Shown one piece after another: positions 6,404 through 14,662 of a stretch of 31,370 nucleotides of DNA; the first letter of the stretch is position 1, and each line of letters begins with the position of its first letter. Both the position numbers and the translations under genes were made by a program. This DNA comes from Candidatus Solibacter sp. (GTDB taxonomy: Bacteria > Acidobacteriota > Terriglobia > Bryobacterales > Bryobacteraceae), in the NCBI GenBank assembly GCA_017883355.1, contig JADGNS010000001.1, positions 1 to 31,370 of the forward strand, given 5' to 3'. Below the pieces are notes generated by a model, which made no database searches, had not been told where the DNA came from, and saw only the letters and a program-made list of their open reading frames with translations.

Positions 6404-9400
6404 ATGGCAAAGTTCTTTATCGATCGGCCGGTGTTTGCGATGGTGATTGCCATCGTGATCGTGATACTCGGCGCTGTGGCGATTCCGGGGTTGCCGATAT
6501 CGGCGTATCCGCAGGTGGTGCCGCCCTCGGTTCAGGTTACGGCGAACTATCTGGGGGGCAACGCGCAGGATCTGGAAAAGACGGTCGCGCAGCCCATCGA
6601 GGAACAACTGGTGGGGCTGGACGGGATGTTGTACTACCAGTCCACCAGCGCCAACAATGGCGTGCTGGTGATCACCGTCACGTTTAAGCTGGGCACGAAT
6701 CCGGATATCGCGGCGGTGCAAACGCAGAACCGGGTGAATGTCGCGCTGCCGCGCCTGCCACCCGAAGTGCAGCGCCAGGGCGTGGTGGTGAAGAAGGTGT
6801 CGACCGCGTTCCTGATGGCGGTGAGCCTGGTATCGAGCGACCCGCGCTACGACGCGCTGTTCCTGACCAACTATGCGCAGATCAACCTGGTGAACCAGAT
6901 CGGCAGCCTGGCGGGGGTGGGTGAATCGCGGCTGAGTTCGGCGCAGGTCTACTCGATGCGGGTGTGGCTGAACCCGGACAAGATGACGAAGCTGGGGATC
7001 ACGGCGACGGACGTATCGAACGCCGTACAGGCGCAGAACCGGCAGAATCCCGCGGGGGCCATCGGCCAGGCACCGTCGCCGCGCGGCACGGACTTCCAGT
7101 ATGCGGTGAGCGCTCCGGGCCGGCTGACCGACCCCAGCCAGTTCGAGGATATCGTGGTGCGCGCGCAGCCGGACGCTTCGCTGCTGCGGGTTCGCGATAT
7201 CGGCCACGCCGAACTGGGCGCGCAGACTTATAGCGGGTTTAGCAGATTGAACGGCAGACCTTCGGCGAACGTGATTGTTTATCTGGCTCCGGGCGCCAAC
7301 GCGGTGGAGACGGCCGATCAGGTAATCAAGTACGTGGAGAGCGTGAAGGCGAGCTTCCCCAAGGGAATCGACTACGTGGTGCCTTACAACTCCACGATGT
7401 TCGTGCGCGCCGCCATCAAGGACGTGCTGCTGACGCTGATGGAAGCGATCGGCCTGGTCATCCTGGTGGTCTTCATTTTCCTGCAGAACTGGCGCGCTAC
7501 GTTGATTCCGCTGCTGACGGTTCCGGTGGCGGTGGTGGGCACGTTTGCCGTGTTCCCGCTTTTGGGGTTCTCGATCAACATCACGAGCATGTTCGGGTTG
7601 GTGCTGGCCATCGGCATCGTGGTGGACGATGCCATCGTGGTGGTGGAAGCGGTGCAGCGTCATATCGACGATGGCATGGCTCCACGGGAAGCTACGGCGC
7701 AAGCCATGAGCGAAGTTTCGGCGCCGGTGGTGGCGATCGCGTTCATTCTGGCGGCGGTGTTTATTCCGGTGGCTTTCATCGGCGGGATCAGCGGAGAGAT
7801 CTACAAGCAGTTCGCGCTGACCATCGCGGTATCGGTGCTGATTTCGGCCTTCAGCGCACTTTCGTTGAGCCCGGCGCTGGCCGCGCTGCTGCTGCGCCCA
7901 CACAAGAAATCGACCTCGTGGCTGTCGCGTCCCTTCGACTGGTTCAACAGCGGGTTCGAATGGACCACGAACCGCTATCTCAGCGCCATCGTGCTGCTGA
8001 TCCGGCGCTCGGCCCTGCCGGTGCTGGCGCTCTGCGTAGTGGCGCTGTTCACTTTTGGATTGTTCAAGCGGCTGCCCGCGGGCTTCCTGCCCAGTGAAGA
8101 TCAAGGCGCGTTCTTCGTTTCGATGCGTCTGCCCGATGGCGCTTCCACGGAGCGCGCCGACGCGGCCGCGCGGAAGATCGAGGCGGTGATCGGCAAACTG
8201 CCCGGGGTGGATAAGTACTTCGTGCTGGGCGGACTGGATATCGCGACCGGCACGTCCAACTCCAACGTGGCGACGGTCATCACCACGCTGAAACCCTGGG
8301 AAGAGCGCACTACGAAAGCGACGCAGCTCGATGCCATACTGGGCGCGGCGCAGCGTGGGTTCGCGCAGGTGCCGGAGGCGTTTACGCTTGCCTTCGGCCT
8401 GCCGCCGATTCTCGGGCTGAGCCCGACGGGGGGATTCCAGTTCATGCTGGAGGATCGCGCGGGAGGCGATATCGCAGGCTTGGCGCGCGCCGCCGATGCG
8501 ATTACCGCCGCGGCACGACGGAGGCCGGAGTTGGGGACGGTGATCAGCACGTTCCGTCCGTCGGTACCGGGCTACTCGATCGACATGGATACCGACAAAC
8601 TACAGACGATGGGGATTTCACTGACCGACGCCTACAACACGCTACAGACATTTCTAGGCGGGCTGTACGTGAACGACTTCAACCAGTTCGGACATACGTG
8701 GCAGGTACTTTTGCAGGCGGAGCCCGAGTTCAGGGATCAGCCCTCGTCGGTGGGACGCTTCTACGTGCGCAATTCGAGCGGGGGGATGGTGCCGCTATCC
8801 ACGCTGACTACGCTGACGCCATCGGGAGGCCCGGACGTGGTCTACCGGTACAACCGATTCCGATCGATCCAACTGCTGGGCACGCCCGCGCCAGGTTACT
8901 CGAGCGGGCAGGCGAGCGCGGCGATGGAAGAGGTGGCGGCGGCGCTGCCGCAAGGTTTCGGGTACGAATGGACCGGCACCACGTACCAGGAAAAGCAGGC
9001 GCAGGGCAACGAGGGGGCGATCTTCGGGTTCGCGGCGGTGCTGGTATTTCTGTTTCTGGCGGCGCTGTATGAAAGCTGGTCGATCCCGTTCGCCGTGTTG
9101 TTCGCGCTGCCGCTGGGCATGTTCGGGGCGCTGGCCGGAGTGTACCTGCGCTCCTATCCTTACGACATCTACACGCAGATCGGGATCGTGACGCTGATCG
9201 GGCTGGCGGCGAAGAACGCCATCCTGATCGTGGAATTCGCCAAGGAGAGCCACGAGCATGGCAAGAGCGTGCGCGAGGCGGCGATCGAGGCGGCGCATCT
9301 GCGGCTGCGTCCGATTCTGATGACGTCGTTCGCGTTCATTTTGGGCGTATTGCCGTTGGCGCTGGCCAGCGGCGCGAGTTCGGGGGCGCGGCGGTCGCTG

Positions 9401-9544
9401 GGCACGGCGGTGTTCAGCGGCATGGTGACGGCGACGCTGCTGGCCGTGTTTATCGTGCCGGTGCTTTACGTGATCATCGAGAGCTTCGTGGAACGCCGGC
9501 GGCCGGCCGGTGCTGGGGCGCCGGTGGCGGAGGCTGCGCAGTGA
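6404..9544 (+). CDS. RND multidrug efflux pump, HAE1 family inner-membrane subunit
   Basis: 1046 residues, the usual length for AcrB/MexB-type proton-driven pumps. It starts MAKFFIDRPVFAMVIAIVIV, the standard first transmembrane helix. Two large periplasmic loops and twelve membrane helices in two halves follow. The proton-relay aspartates are in helix 4 (GIVVDDAIVVVE, about residues 404-415), and the conserved Lys is in GLAAKNAILIVEFA in the second half. VLAIGIVVDD and QNWRATLIPLLTVPVAVVG are HAE1 signatures. The start ATG follows GAGCTGAGG. The gene is 107 bases after the adaptor gene and its stop overlaps the channel gene. Long open frames on the opposite strand here are codon-bias shadows. 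Confidence 0.95.
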   Translation: MAKFFIDRPVFAMVIAIVIVILGAVAIPGLPISAYPQVVPPSVQVTANYLGGNAQDLEKTVAQPIEEQLVGLDGMLYYQSTSANNGVLVITVTFKLGTNPDIAAVQTQNRVNVALPRLPPEVQRQGVVVKKVSTAFLMAVSLVSSDPRYDALFLTNYAQINLVNQIGSLAGVGESRLSSAQVYSMRVWLNPDKMTKLGITATDVSNAVQAQNRQNPAGAIGQAPSPRGTDFQYAVSAPGRLTDPSQFEDIVVRAQPDASLLRVRDIGHAELGAQTYSGFSRLNGRPSANVIVYLAPGANAVETADQVIKYVESVKASFPKGIDYVVPYNSTMFVRAAIKDVLLTLMEAIGLVILVVFIFLQNWRATLIPLLTVPVAVVGTFAVFPLLGFSINITSMFGLVLAIGIVVDDAIVVVEAVQRHIDDGMAPREATAQAMSEVSAPVVAIAFILAAVFIPVAFIGGISGEIYKQFALTIAVSVLISAFSALSLSPALAALLLRPHKKSTSWLSRPFDWFNSGFEWTTNRYLSAIVLLIRRSALPVLALCVVALFTFGLFKRLPAGFLPSEDQGAFFVSMRLPDGASTERADAAARKIEAVIGKLPGVDKYFVLGGLDIATGTSNSNVATVITTLKPWEERTTKATQLDAILGAAQRGFAQVPEAFTLAFGLPPILGLSPTGGFQFMLEDRAGGDIAGLARAADAITAAARRRPELGTVISTFRPSVPGYSIDMDTDKLQTMGISLTDAYNTLQTFLGGLYVNDFNQFGHTWQVLLQAEPEFRDQPSSVGRFYVRNSSGGMVPLSTLTTLTPSGGPDVVYRYNRFRSIQLLGTPAPGYSSGQASAAMEEVAAALPQGFGYEWTGTTYQEKQAQGNEGAIFGFAAVLVFLFLAALYESWSIPFAVLFALPLGMFGALAGVYLRSYPYDIYTQIGIVTLIGLAAKNAILIVEFAKESHEHGKSVREAAIEAAHLRLRPILMTSFAFILGVLPLALASGASSGARRSLGTAVFSGMVTATLLAVFIVPVLYVIIESFVERRRPAGAGAPVAEAAQ

Positions 9545-11025
9545 AGGGGACCGGCGCTAGGGAGCTGATGTTGCGCGCGAAGAGCGGGTCCAGGGGGACC
9601 CGCGCGGACCAGGGGGTCCGCCCCACCAATTTTCACGGGCTGCTGGCAGTGAGCCTTCTCGTTCTCTGCGGGTGCGCGGTGGGGCCGAACTACAGGCGAC
9701 CGCAAGTGGCGGTGCCGGGCGAGTTCCGCGGGGCGCCGGTGGCTGCGAGCGATCCCGCCGCTTCGATCGCCGACACCAAGTGGCAGGATCTGTTTGCCGA
9801 CCAGACGCTCAACCAGATGGTGACAACGGCGCTGGCGCACAACTTCGATTTGCGCATCGCCAGTGAGAGGGTGGAGCAGGCGCGCTCGCAACTCGGAATT
9901 ACGCGTGCCAATCAGTTTCCGTTTGTGAATGTCGAGGCGGGATATACCGGGTCACGCAGTTCCAGCCTGGCGGCCTTCCCGGTGCCGCCCGGTACGAAGC
10001 TGAGCGCTTCCTACACCACGCTGGGAGCAGCGCTTTCCTGGGAACTGGATATCTGGGGAAGGTTGCGCCGGCTGAGCGAAGCCGCGCGCGCGCATTATCT
10101 GGCCAGCGAAGAAGGCCGGCGCACGGTGGGGATTTCGCTGGTTTCCGATGTGATGGAAGCCTATTTCCAACTGCTGGAACAGGATCTCGAACTGGAGATC
10201 AGCCGCAAGACGCAGGGGATCGCGAAGGACAGCCTGAATCTGGTGGAACTGCGGCGCCAGCGTGGCGCGGCGTCCGGTCTCGACGTCCGCCAGGCGGAGC
10301 AGTTGCTTTACACGGCCAGCGTGCAGAGCGCCGCCGCCGAGCATGCCATCGCGCACAGCGAGAACCTGCTCAGCCTGTTGCAGGGTAGCCCTCCGGCGGC
10401 CCAGGCGCGCGGGCGCAAGCTGGAAGAGGTTCCGATTCCGGCGCAGTTGCCGCCTGGCCTGCCTTCCGCCCTGCTGGAGCGGCGGCCCGATATCCGCGAA
10501 GCGGAGCAGAACCTGGTGGCAGCCAACGCGCAGATTGGCGCCGCGCGGGCGCTTTACTTCCCGCAGCTTTCGCTGAGCGCCTTCGCCGGGGGGGAGAGCC
10601 GCTCGCTGCTCGAACTGGCGAGCGCGCCGGCGCGGGTTTACAGCGTGGCGCCGGGCGCCCTGCAATCGATCTTTCACGCCGGACAGATTCGCAATCAGGT
10701 GCGCTTCAGCGAGGCGCAGCAGCGCGAGTTGCTGATCAGCTACCAGCGGTCGATCTATAGCGCGCTACGCGAGATCGCCGACGCCCTGGTGAGCTTCGAC
10801 CGGCTGCGCGAGCAGCGTAGTCAGGAGGAGCAGTTGGTGCACACCCTGGAAGAGACGGTGCGTCTTTCGGATCTGCGCTATCGCGGCGGGTTGGATAGCT
10901 ACCTACAGGTGCTGGACGCGCAACGCAATCTCTTCAACGGGCAACTGGCGCTGGCGCAATTGCGGCTGCAGGAACGCGTATCGGTGGTGCAACTGTATCG
11001 CGCGCTGGGTGGGGGTTGGGGGTAG
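9541..11025 (+). CDS. RND efflux outer-membrane channel lipoprotein (NodT/OprM family)
   Basis: About 494 residues from GTG 9541 (overlapping the pump stop as GTGA) or 485 from ATG 9568. The lipobox LCGC with Cys45 is followed by AVGPNYRRPQV, the standard start of NodT-family channels. Two repeats of the outer-membrane efflux domain follow (WQDLFADQTLNQMVTTALAH; LVSDVMEAYFQLLEQD; LPSALLERRPDIREAEQNL; DLRYRGGLDSYLQVLDAQRN), forming the trimeric barrel and periplasmic tunnel with the adaptor and pump. Unusually, the first 30 residues before the hydrophobic core are largely encoded by two palindromes (9584-9621), giving an odd n-region KSGSRGTRADQGVRPTN. The true start therefore needs testing, since no ATG, GTG or TTG lies between the palindromes and the hydrophobic stretch that would leave a proper signal peptide. 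Confidence 0.9.
   Translation: MKGTGARELMLRAKSGSRGTRADQGVRPTNFHGLLAVSLLVLCGCAVGPNYRRPQVAVPGEFRGAPVAASDPAASIADTKWQDLFADQTLNQMVTTALAHNFDLRIASERVEQARSQLGITRANQFPFVNVEAGYTGSRSSSLAAFPVPPGTKLSASYTTLGAALSWELDIWGRLRRLSEAARAHYLASEEGRRTVGISLVSDVMEAYFQLLEQDLELEISRKTQGIAKDSLNLVELRRQRGAASGLDVRQAEQLLYTASVQSAAAEHAIAHSENLLSLLQGSPPAAQARGRKLEEVPIPAQLPPGLPSALLERRPDIREAEQNLVAANAQIGAARALYFPQLSLSAFAGGESRSLLELASAPARVYSVAPGALQSIFHAGQIRNQVRFSEAQQRELLISYQRSIYSALREIADALVSFDRLREQRSQEEQLVHTLEETVRLSDLRYRGGLDSYLQVLDAQRNLFNGQLALAQLRLQERVSVVQLYRALGGGWG
9584..9626 (-). repeat. Twin palindromes inside the 5' coding region of the channel gene
   Basis: GCGGGTCC-AGGG-GGACCCGC (9584-9603) and GCGGACC-AGGG-GGTCCGC (9604-9621) are back-to-back perfect hairpins with the same loop, followed by CCCACC. 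On the minus strand this reads GGTGGGGCGGACCCCCTGG and onward, the same GTGGGG head as the intergenic elements at 4835 and 6356. The total length keeps the reading frame open. The mRNA would form two strong hairpins close to the initiation site of the channel gene. Confidence 0.6.
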
Positions 11026-11038
11026 GGGGCAAAAAGCG

Positions 11039-11107
11039 TCCGAGCTTCGCTCGGATGGACAAGCCGGAGGCTTATCCCACCATGCACAAGGCGGGGCCTT
11101 ATGCCAC
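11039..11107 (-). repeat. Composite repeat: CGAGC hairpin and two GCACAAGG-type hairpins
   Basis: TCCGAGC-TTC-GCTCGGA (11039-11055) is followed by a variant 24-bp element at 11057-11080 and a standard copy at 11084-11107. The variant differs from copy 1 at positions 2, 8, 14 and 20 only. Changes 2/20 (C-G to G-C) and 8/14 (G-C to C-G) are both compensatory in the hairpin GNA-C-AAGNC-GGA-GNCTT-A-TNC. This covariation supports selection on, or templated copying of, the folded form. The standard copy ends 9 bases before the ruvA ATG. Confidence 0.65.
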
Positions 11108-11116
11108 CATCTATTC

Positions 11117-11710
11117 ATGATTGCTTTGCTGCGCGGCGTGTTGCTGGAGAAGCATCCGAACCAGGCCATCGTGGAGGCGGGCGGCGTGGGTTACGACGTG
11201 ACGATTCCGGTATCCACGTTCACCAAACTGCCCGAAGCCGGCGCGGAAGTGCGGCTGAAGATTCACACCCACGTCCGCGAGGATGCGCTGGCGCTCTATG
11301 GATTCCTGACGCAGGACGAGAAAGCACTGTTTGAGAAACTGATCTCGGTGACCGGAATCGGGCCCACGCTCGGGATCAAGATTCTTTCGGGCCTCGCGGC
11401 GCCGGACCTGATTCTGTCGATCCGCCGCGGCGAGGTGGAAAAGCTGGTAAAGGTGCCAGGCGTGGGCAAGAAGACCGCCGAGCGCATGGTGCTGGAATTG
11501 CGCGACAAGCTGCCCGCCACCGGCACCGACGAGCCCGGCACGCCGCAGTCCGAAGCGCTCTCGCCCGTCGACCAGGACGTGCTGAGCGCGCTGTTGAATC
11601 TGGGCTGCGCGCGCCCTCAGGCCGAGGCGGCGGTGCGCAAGGCCAAAGCCGGTGGAGCGGCGACGGAATTTGAACCGCTCTTCCGGCGCGCTTTGGAACT
11701 GGTACGGTAA
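11117..11710 (+). CDS. ruvA: Holliday junction branch migration protein RuvA
   Basis: 197 residues, near the usual 200. RuvA tetramers bind four-way DNA junctions and load the RuvB motor. The N-terminal OB domain (MIALLRGVLLEK to LKIHTHVREDALALYGF), two helix-hairpin-helix motifs (LISVTGIGPTLGIKILSGL; LVKVPGVGKKTAERMVLEL) and the RuvB-binding C-terminal domain (QDVLSALLNLGCARPQAEAAV) are all present in order. ATG 11117 gives the normal MIA- start; the open frame upstream is only repeat sequence. There is no clear Shine-Dalgarno sequence, because the 24-bp repeat occupies the space immediately before the start. ruvB begins 11 bases downstream. Confidence 0.96.
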   Translation: MIALLRGVLLEKHPNQAIVEAGGVGYDVTIPVSTFTKLPEAGAEVRLKIHTHVREDALALYGFLTQDEKALFEKLISVTGIGPTLGIKILSGLAAPDLILSIRRGEVEKLVKVPGVGKKTAERMVLELRDKLPATGTDEPGTPQSEALSPVDQDVLSALLNLGCARPQAEAAVRKAKAGGAATEFEPLFRRALELVR

Positions 11711-11721
11711 GCTGGTAGCAC

Positions 11722-12750
11722 ATGCCCGACCGGGAACTGGTTTCGGGGAATCGCCAGGCCGAAGATCTGCAATTTGAAGTGGGGCTCCGCCCCCGGCGGC
11801 TGGCCGATTTCACCGGACAGAGCAAACTGAAAGAGAACCTCGAAATTGCCATCCAGGCCGCCCGCAAGCGCGGCGAGGCGATGGATCACGTCCTGTTGTA
11901 CGGGCCTCCGGGCCTCGGCAAGACCACGCTCGCCTCCATCATCGCCGAAGAACTCGGCGTGCCCTTCACCACTACGTCCGGGCCGGTCTTGCAGAAGAAA
12001 CTCGACCTCACCGGCATTCTGAGCAATATCCGCCTGCACCAGGTGTTCTTCATCGACGAGATTCACCGCCTGATGCCGGACGTGGAGGAGATGCTTTATT
12101 CGGCGCTGGAAGATTTCCGCGTGGACATCCTGGTGGGTGTGGGGCCGGGGGCGCGGACGCACTCGCTGCCCATGCCGAAGTACACGGCCATCGGCGCCAC
12201 CACACGGCAGGGCCTGGTGAGCGCGCCCTTGCGCGGGCGCTTCGGGCTGGTGCTGCGGCTGGACCCCTACTCGGTCACCGAACTGCATTCCATCGTGAAG
12301 CGCTCCGCAAAGCTGTTGAACGTGGAGATCGAAGACGGTGCGGGCGAGGAAATCGCGCGGCGCTGCCGCGGGACACCGCGGATCGCCAATCGTCTGCTGC
12401 GCCGCGTGCGCGATTACGCCGAGGTGCGGGCGGACGGACGCATCACCAAAACGGTGGCGCAGAAGGCGCTGGATCTGCTGGACGTGGACCGCTACGGGCT
12501 CGACGAGATCGATCAGAAAATCATGCTGACGATCCTCGAGAAATATCGCGGCGGACCGGTGGGCGTGAACACCATTGCGGCCTCCATCTCCGAGGAAGCG
12601 GAGACCATTGAAGAAGTCTACGAGCCCTACCTCATTCAGCTTGGATTCCTGAATCGCACGCCGCGCGGCCGCGTGGCTACCGAGTTGGCGTACGAGTACT
12701 TCAAGGTGAAGCGCAAACCGCGCGATGGCGAGCAGCCGGCATTATTTTGA
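11722..12750 (+). CDS. ruvB: Holliday junction branch migration ATPase RuvB
   Basis: 342 residues, full length. RuvB is the hexameric AAA+ motor that drives branch migration with RuvA and delivers junctions to RuvC. The Walker A motif is GPPGLGKTTL (residues 61-70), Walker B is FFIDEIHRL (near 112), sensor 1 is in IGATTRQGLVSAPLRGRFG, which also carries the arginine finger, and the C-terminal winged helix contains RTPRGRVATELAYEY. The RuvB start RPRRLADFTGQ is standard. The stop codon overlaps the TTG start of folK (TTGA), so the two are probably translationally coupled. ruvC is not in the window. Confidence 0.97.
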   Translation: MPDRELVSGNRQAEDLQFEVGLRPRRLADFTGQSKLKENLEIAIQAARKRGEAMDHVLLYGPPGLGKTTLASIIAEELGVPFTTTSGPVLQKKLDLTGILSNIRLHQVFFIDEIHRLMPDVEEMLYSALEDFRVDILVGVGPGARTHSLPMPKYTAIGATTRQGLVSAPLRGRFGLVLRLDPYSVTELHSIVKRSAKLLNVEIEDGAGEEIARRCRGTPRIANRLLRRVRDYAEVRADGRITKTVAQKALDLLDVDRYGLDEIDQKIMLTILEKYRGGPVGVNTIAASISEEAETIEEVYEPYLIQLGFLNRTPRGRVATELAYEYFKVKRKPRDGEQPALF

Positions 12751-13226
12751 AACGCATCTATCTCAGTCTCGGTTCGAACATCGGAGACCGCGAGGGCCAT
12801 CTGCGGAAAGCCGTGGAGCGGCTGGCGTCGCAGGACGTGCGCGTGCTGCACGCTTCGCGGATCTACGAGACCGAGCCGGTGGACTACAAAGACCAGGCGT
12901 GGTTCCTGAACCAGGTGGTGGAGGCCGAAACCGCGCTGTTCCCGCTGCAATTGCTGACGCGCACCACCCGGGTGGAGCGGGAAATGGGGCGCACGCGCAC
13001 CGTACGAAAGGGGCCGCGCACCATCGATATCGACATCCTGTTTTATGCCGCGGCGGTAGTGGAGACGACGCGGCTGGAGATTCCGCATCCGCGGATCGCG
13101 GAGCGGCGGTTCGTGCTGGCGCCGCTGGCGGAACTGGCGCCAGACCTGCGGCATCCCGTGACCCATCGCACCGTGCGCCAGATGCTGGAAAGCGCGCCGC
13201 CCGCGGTGGTCCGCCTGATAACCTGA
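12747..13226 (+). CDS. folK: 2-amino-4-hydroxy-6-hydroxymethyldihydropteridine diphosphokinase
   Basis: 159 residues, the usual length for HPPK. It transfers pyrophosphate from ATP to 6-hydroxymethyl-7,8-dihydropterin, a step of folate synthesis in the cytoplasm. Family blocks are YLSLGSNIGDREGHLRKAVE, ETEPVDYKDQAWFLNQVV, the ATP/Mg site RKGPRTIDIDILFY with the two metal-binding Asp residues, and IPHPRIAERRFVLAPLAEL. Start is TTG 12747, overlapping the ruvB stop; this gives the standard MKRIYLSLGSN beginning. No folP or folB is in the window, so the gene has been placed behind ruvAB rather than in a folate operon. Confidence 0.93.
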   Translation: MKRIYLSLGSNIGDREGHLRKAVERLASQDVRVLHASRIYETEPVDYKDQAWFLNQVVEAETALFPLQLLTRTTRVEREMGRTRTVRKGPRTIDIDILFYAAAVVETTRLEIPHPRIAERRFVLAPLAELAPDLRHPVTHRTVRQMLESAPPAVVRLIT

Positions 13227-13241
13227 TCGCAGAGGGATTGC

Positions 13242-13913
13242 GTGCTCAGACAGCGTCGTGCGGCCGGCAGTGTAACCGATTGGGACCAATACTACAAGAA
13301 CGTTCCCATCACTGCGACGGTGACCAGGAAATATACCACCGCGGTGCTGCTCTCCATGATCCGCCAATACGGGGTTCCCGTGGAGGCCTCCGGCCTGTCG
13401 ATTGTGGAGATCGGCGGCGCCAACAGTTGCTTTGTCGATGCGATCATGGCTGGGATCCGGACGCGGCTCTACGACGTCATCGACACCAACGAATTCGGCC
13501 TTGGGCTGCTTGCCGGGCGTTTCAGGGATGCCCGTCCGGTTCGCCTGTTCCGCCAGAGCGTGCTTGACCTTTCGTACGATGGGAAGGCCGATCTTGTATT
13601 CAGTGTGGGCCTGGTGGAGCACTTCACGCCCGCCGAGACTCGGATGGCCATCCTGGCGCACTTCGATGCGCTGCGTCCCGGCGGGACGCTGATCCTCACT
13701 TTTCCCACGCCCACACTGCTGTATCGAGTCACCAGACGGCTGATCGAGATGTGCGGAATGTGGAAGTTCCCCGATGAACGGCCCCTGCTGCCCGGCGAGG
13801 TGCTCGCGTCGGTTCGCGAGAGGGGTGAAATCCTCTACCGCAAGACTCTCTGGCCACAGATCCTGACCCAACATCTGATCGTGGCGCGGAAGTTTGGCGA
13901 CGGCACCCTGTAA
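13242..13913 (+). CDS. Class I SAM-dependent methyltransferase
   Basis: 223 residues. A class I methyltransferase core is seen: the SAM-binding motif I LSIVEIGGANSCFVDAI (about residues 52-68), an acidic residue after strand 2 (YDVIDTNEFGLGLLAG), and motifs IV-VI in ADLVFSVGLVEHFTPAE and ALRPGGTLILTFPTPTLLYR. This is the Methyltransf_11/12 type. The substrate is not evident. Start is GTG 13242 with AGAGGGA 5 bases upstream. It follows folK after 15 bases and may be transcribed with ruvAB-folK. The N-terminal WDQYYKNVPITATVTRKYTT resembles methyltransferases often found in glycan or lipid gene clusters, but no such cluster is present here. Confidence 0.8.
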   Translation: MLRQRRAAGSVTDWDQYYKNVPITATVTRKYTTAVLLSMIRQYGVPVEASGLSIVEIGGANSCFVDAIMAGIRTRLYDVIDTNEFGLGLLAGRFRDARPVRLFRQSVLDLSYDGKADLVFSVGLVEHFTPAETRMAILAHFDALRPGGTLILTFPTPTLLYRVTRRLIEMCGMWKFPDERPLLPGEVLASVRERGEILYRKTLWPQILTQHLIVARKFGDGTL

Positions 13914-13957
13914 AGGCCCCGTAGAGTCGCCTTTCCAGCCGGCCCTACAAAGCCCTT

Positions 13958-14635
13958 CTAGATGAACATCTCCTCGTCCTGGGTGGCCGAGTCCACACTG
14001 CTTTTGTGCTGACCGTGCACCAAGGCGGAAACCGCGGCGGAGATGCCGGCGGCAATGCCGTTGACTTCGCGGACAGGGCGCAGGACGGCACTTTTCACGG
14101 CGTTGGAAGCGTTTTCGATCTGATTGACGGTGGCGTCCACGGCGTGATCGATCTGCTCCAGACGGACACGGGTACGGTCGCCCGCATCCTGCAGCAGGTC
14201 GCCCACACGTTCCACCTGTTCGCGCCCGGCACGGACGATGGCGACGGTTTCGTCCGAGAGGTGCGCGATCCGCGGGCGGACCTCCTGCATGATCTGGTTG
14301 GCACTGGCCGTCGCCTGGTTGGCGCTCTGAATGAGCACACCGGCCCGTTCGACGACGACGATGGTCTTGTCGACAACCGGGAGGAACCGGTCGATGGCGG
14401 GTCCGAATTTTGCGGCCGCGGCATTGATGGAATCGAGGGCCGGTCCGATTTTTACCAGTACTGGTTCCACCTTGGCCAACAGGGGCTCGGCTTTCCCCAT
14501 GAACGCGTCGCTATGGTCCTGCATCTTCCGGGTGAGGCGGAACAAAGCGAGCACGAGGCCGGCCTGCACCACGAAGGCCAGGCAGGCGATCAGCACCGCT
14601 GCCGCTACCACGATCCGAAAGGTTTCTTCAGACAT
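13958..14635 (-). CDS. Membrane-anchored helical protein, DUF948-like
   Basis: 225 residues. A single N-terminal membrane helix (VVAAAVLIACLAFVVQAGLVLALF, about residues 9-32) is followed by a long, nearly unbroken amphipathic helix region (residues 35-200) rich in Ala, Val, Gln and Asp with repeating V/I-x-P-x-L patterns (AEPLLAKVEPVLVKIGPALD). This resembles DUF948-type general-stress or methyl-accepting-like coiled-coil proteins. The tail SATQDEEMFI is acidic. The protein probably faces the cytoplasm or periplasm as a rod. It lies 27 bases downstream of a YtxH-like gene on the same strand; such proteins often occur together and are linked to envelope stress. Exact function is unknown. Confidence 0.65.
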   Translation of the reverse strand: MSEETFRIVVAAAVLIACLAFVVQAGLVLALFRLTRKMQDHSDAFMGKAEPLLAKVEPVLVKIGPALDSINAAAAKFGPAIDRFLPVVDKTIVVVERAGVLIQSANQATASANQIMQEVRPRIAHLSDETVAIVRAGREQVERVGDLLQDAGDRTRVRLEQIDHAVDATVNQIENASNAVKSAVLRPVREVNGIAAGISAAVSALVHGQHKSSVDSATQDEEMFI

Positions 14636-14643
14636 ACCGTTAG

Positions 14644-14655
14644 AGTCCCGGGACT
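14644..14655. other. 12-bp perfect palindrome AGTCCCGGGACT
   Basis: A perfect palindrome in the 27-base space between the YtxH-like gene and the DUF948-like gene, 8 bases before the latter's ATG. It could be an operator half-site pair or a translational hairpin. No matching second site was seen. Confidence 0.3.
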
Positions 14656-14662
14656 AAGAGCC

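Noticed and set aside
6254..8104. 616-codon open frame on the minus strand opposite the RND pump
   Set aside because: His/Arg/Gln-rich composition without motifs; it lies fully antisense to a clear pump gene and reflects the strong third-position GC bias.
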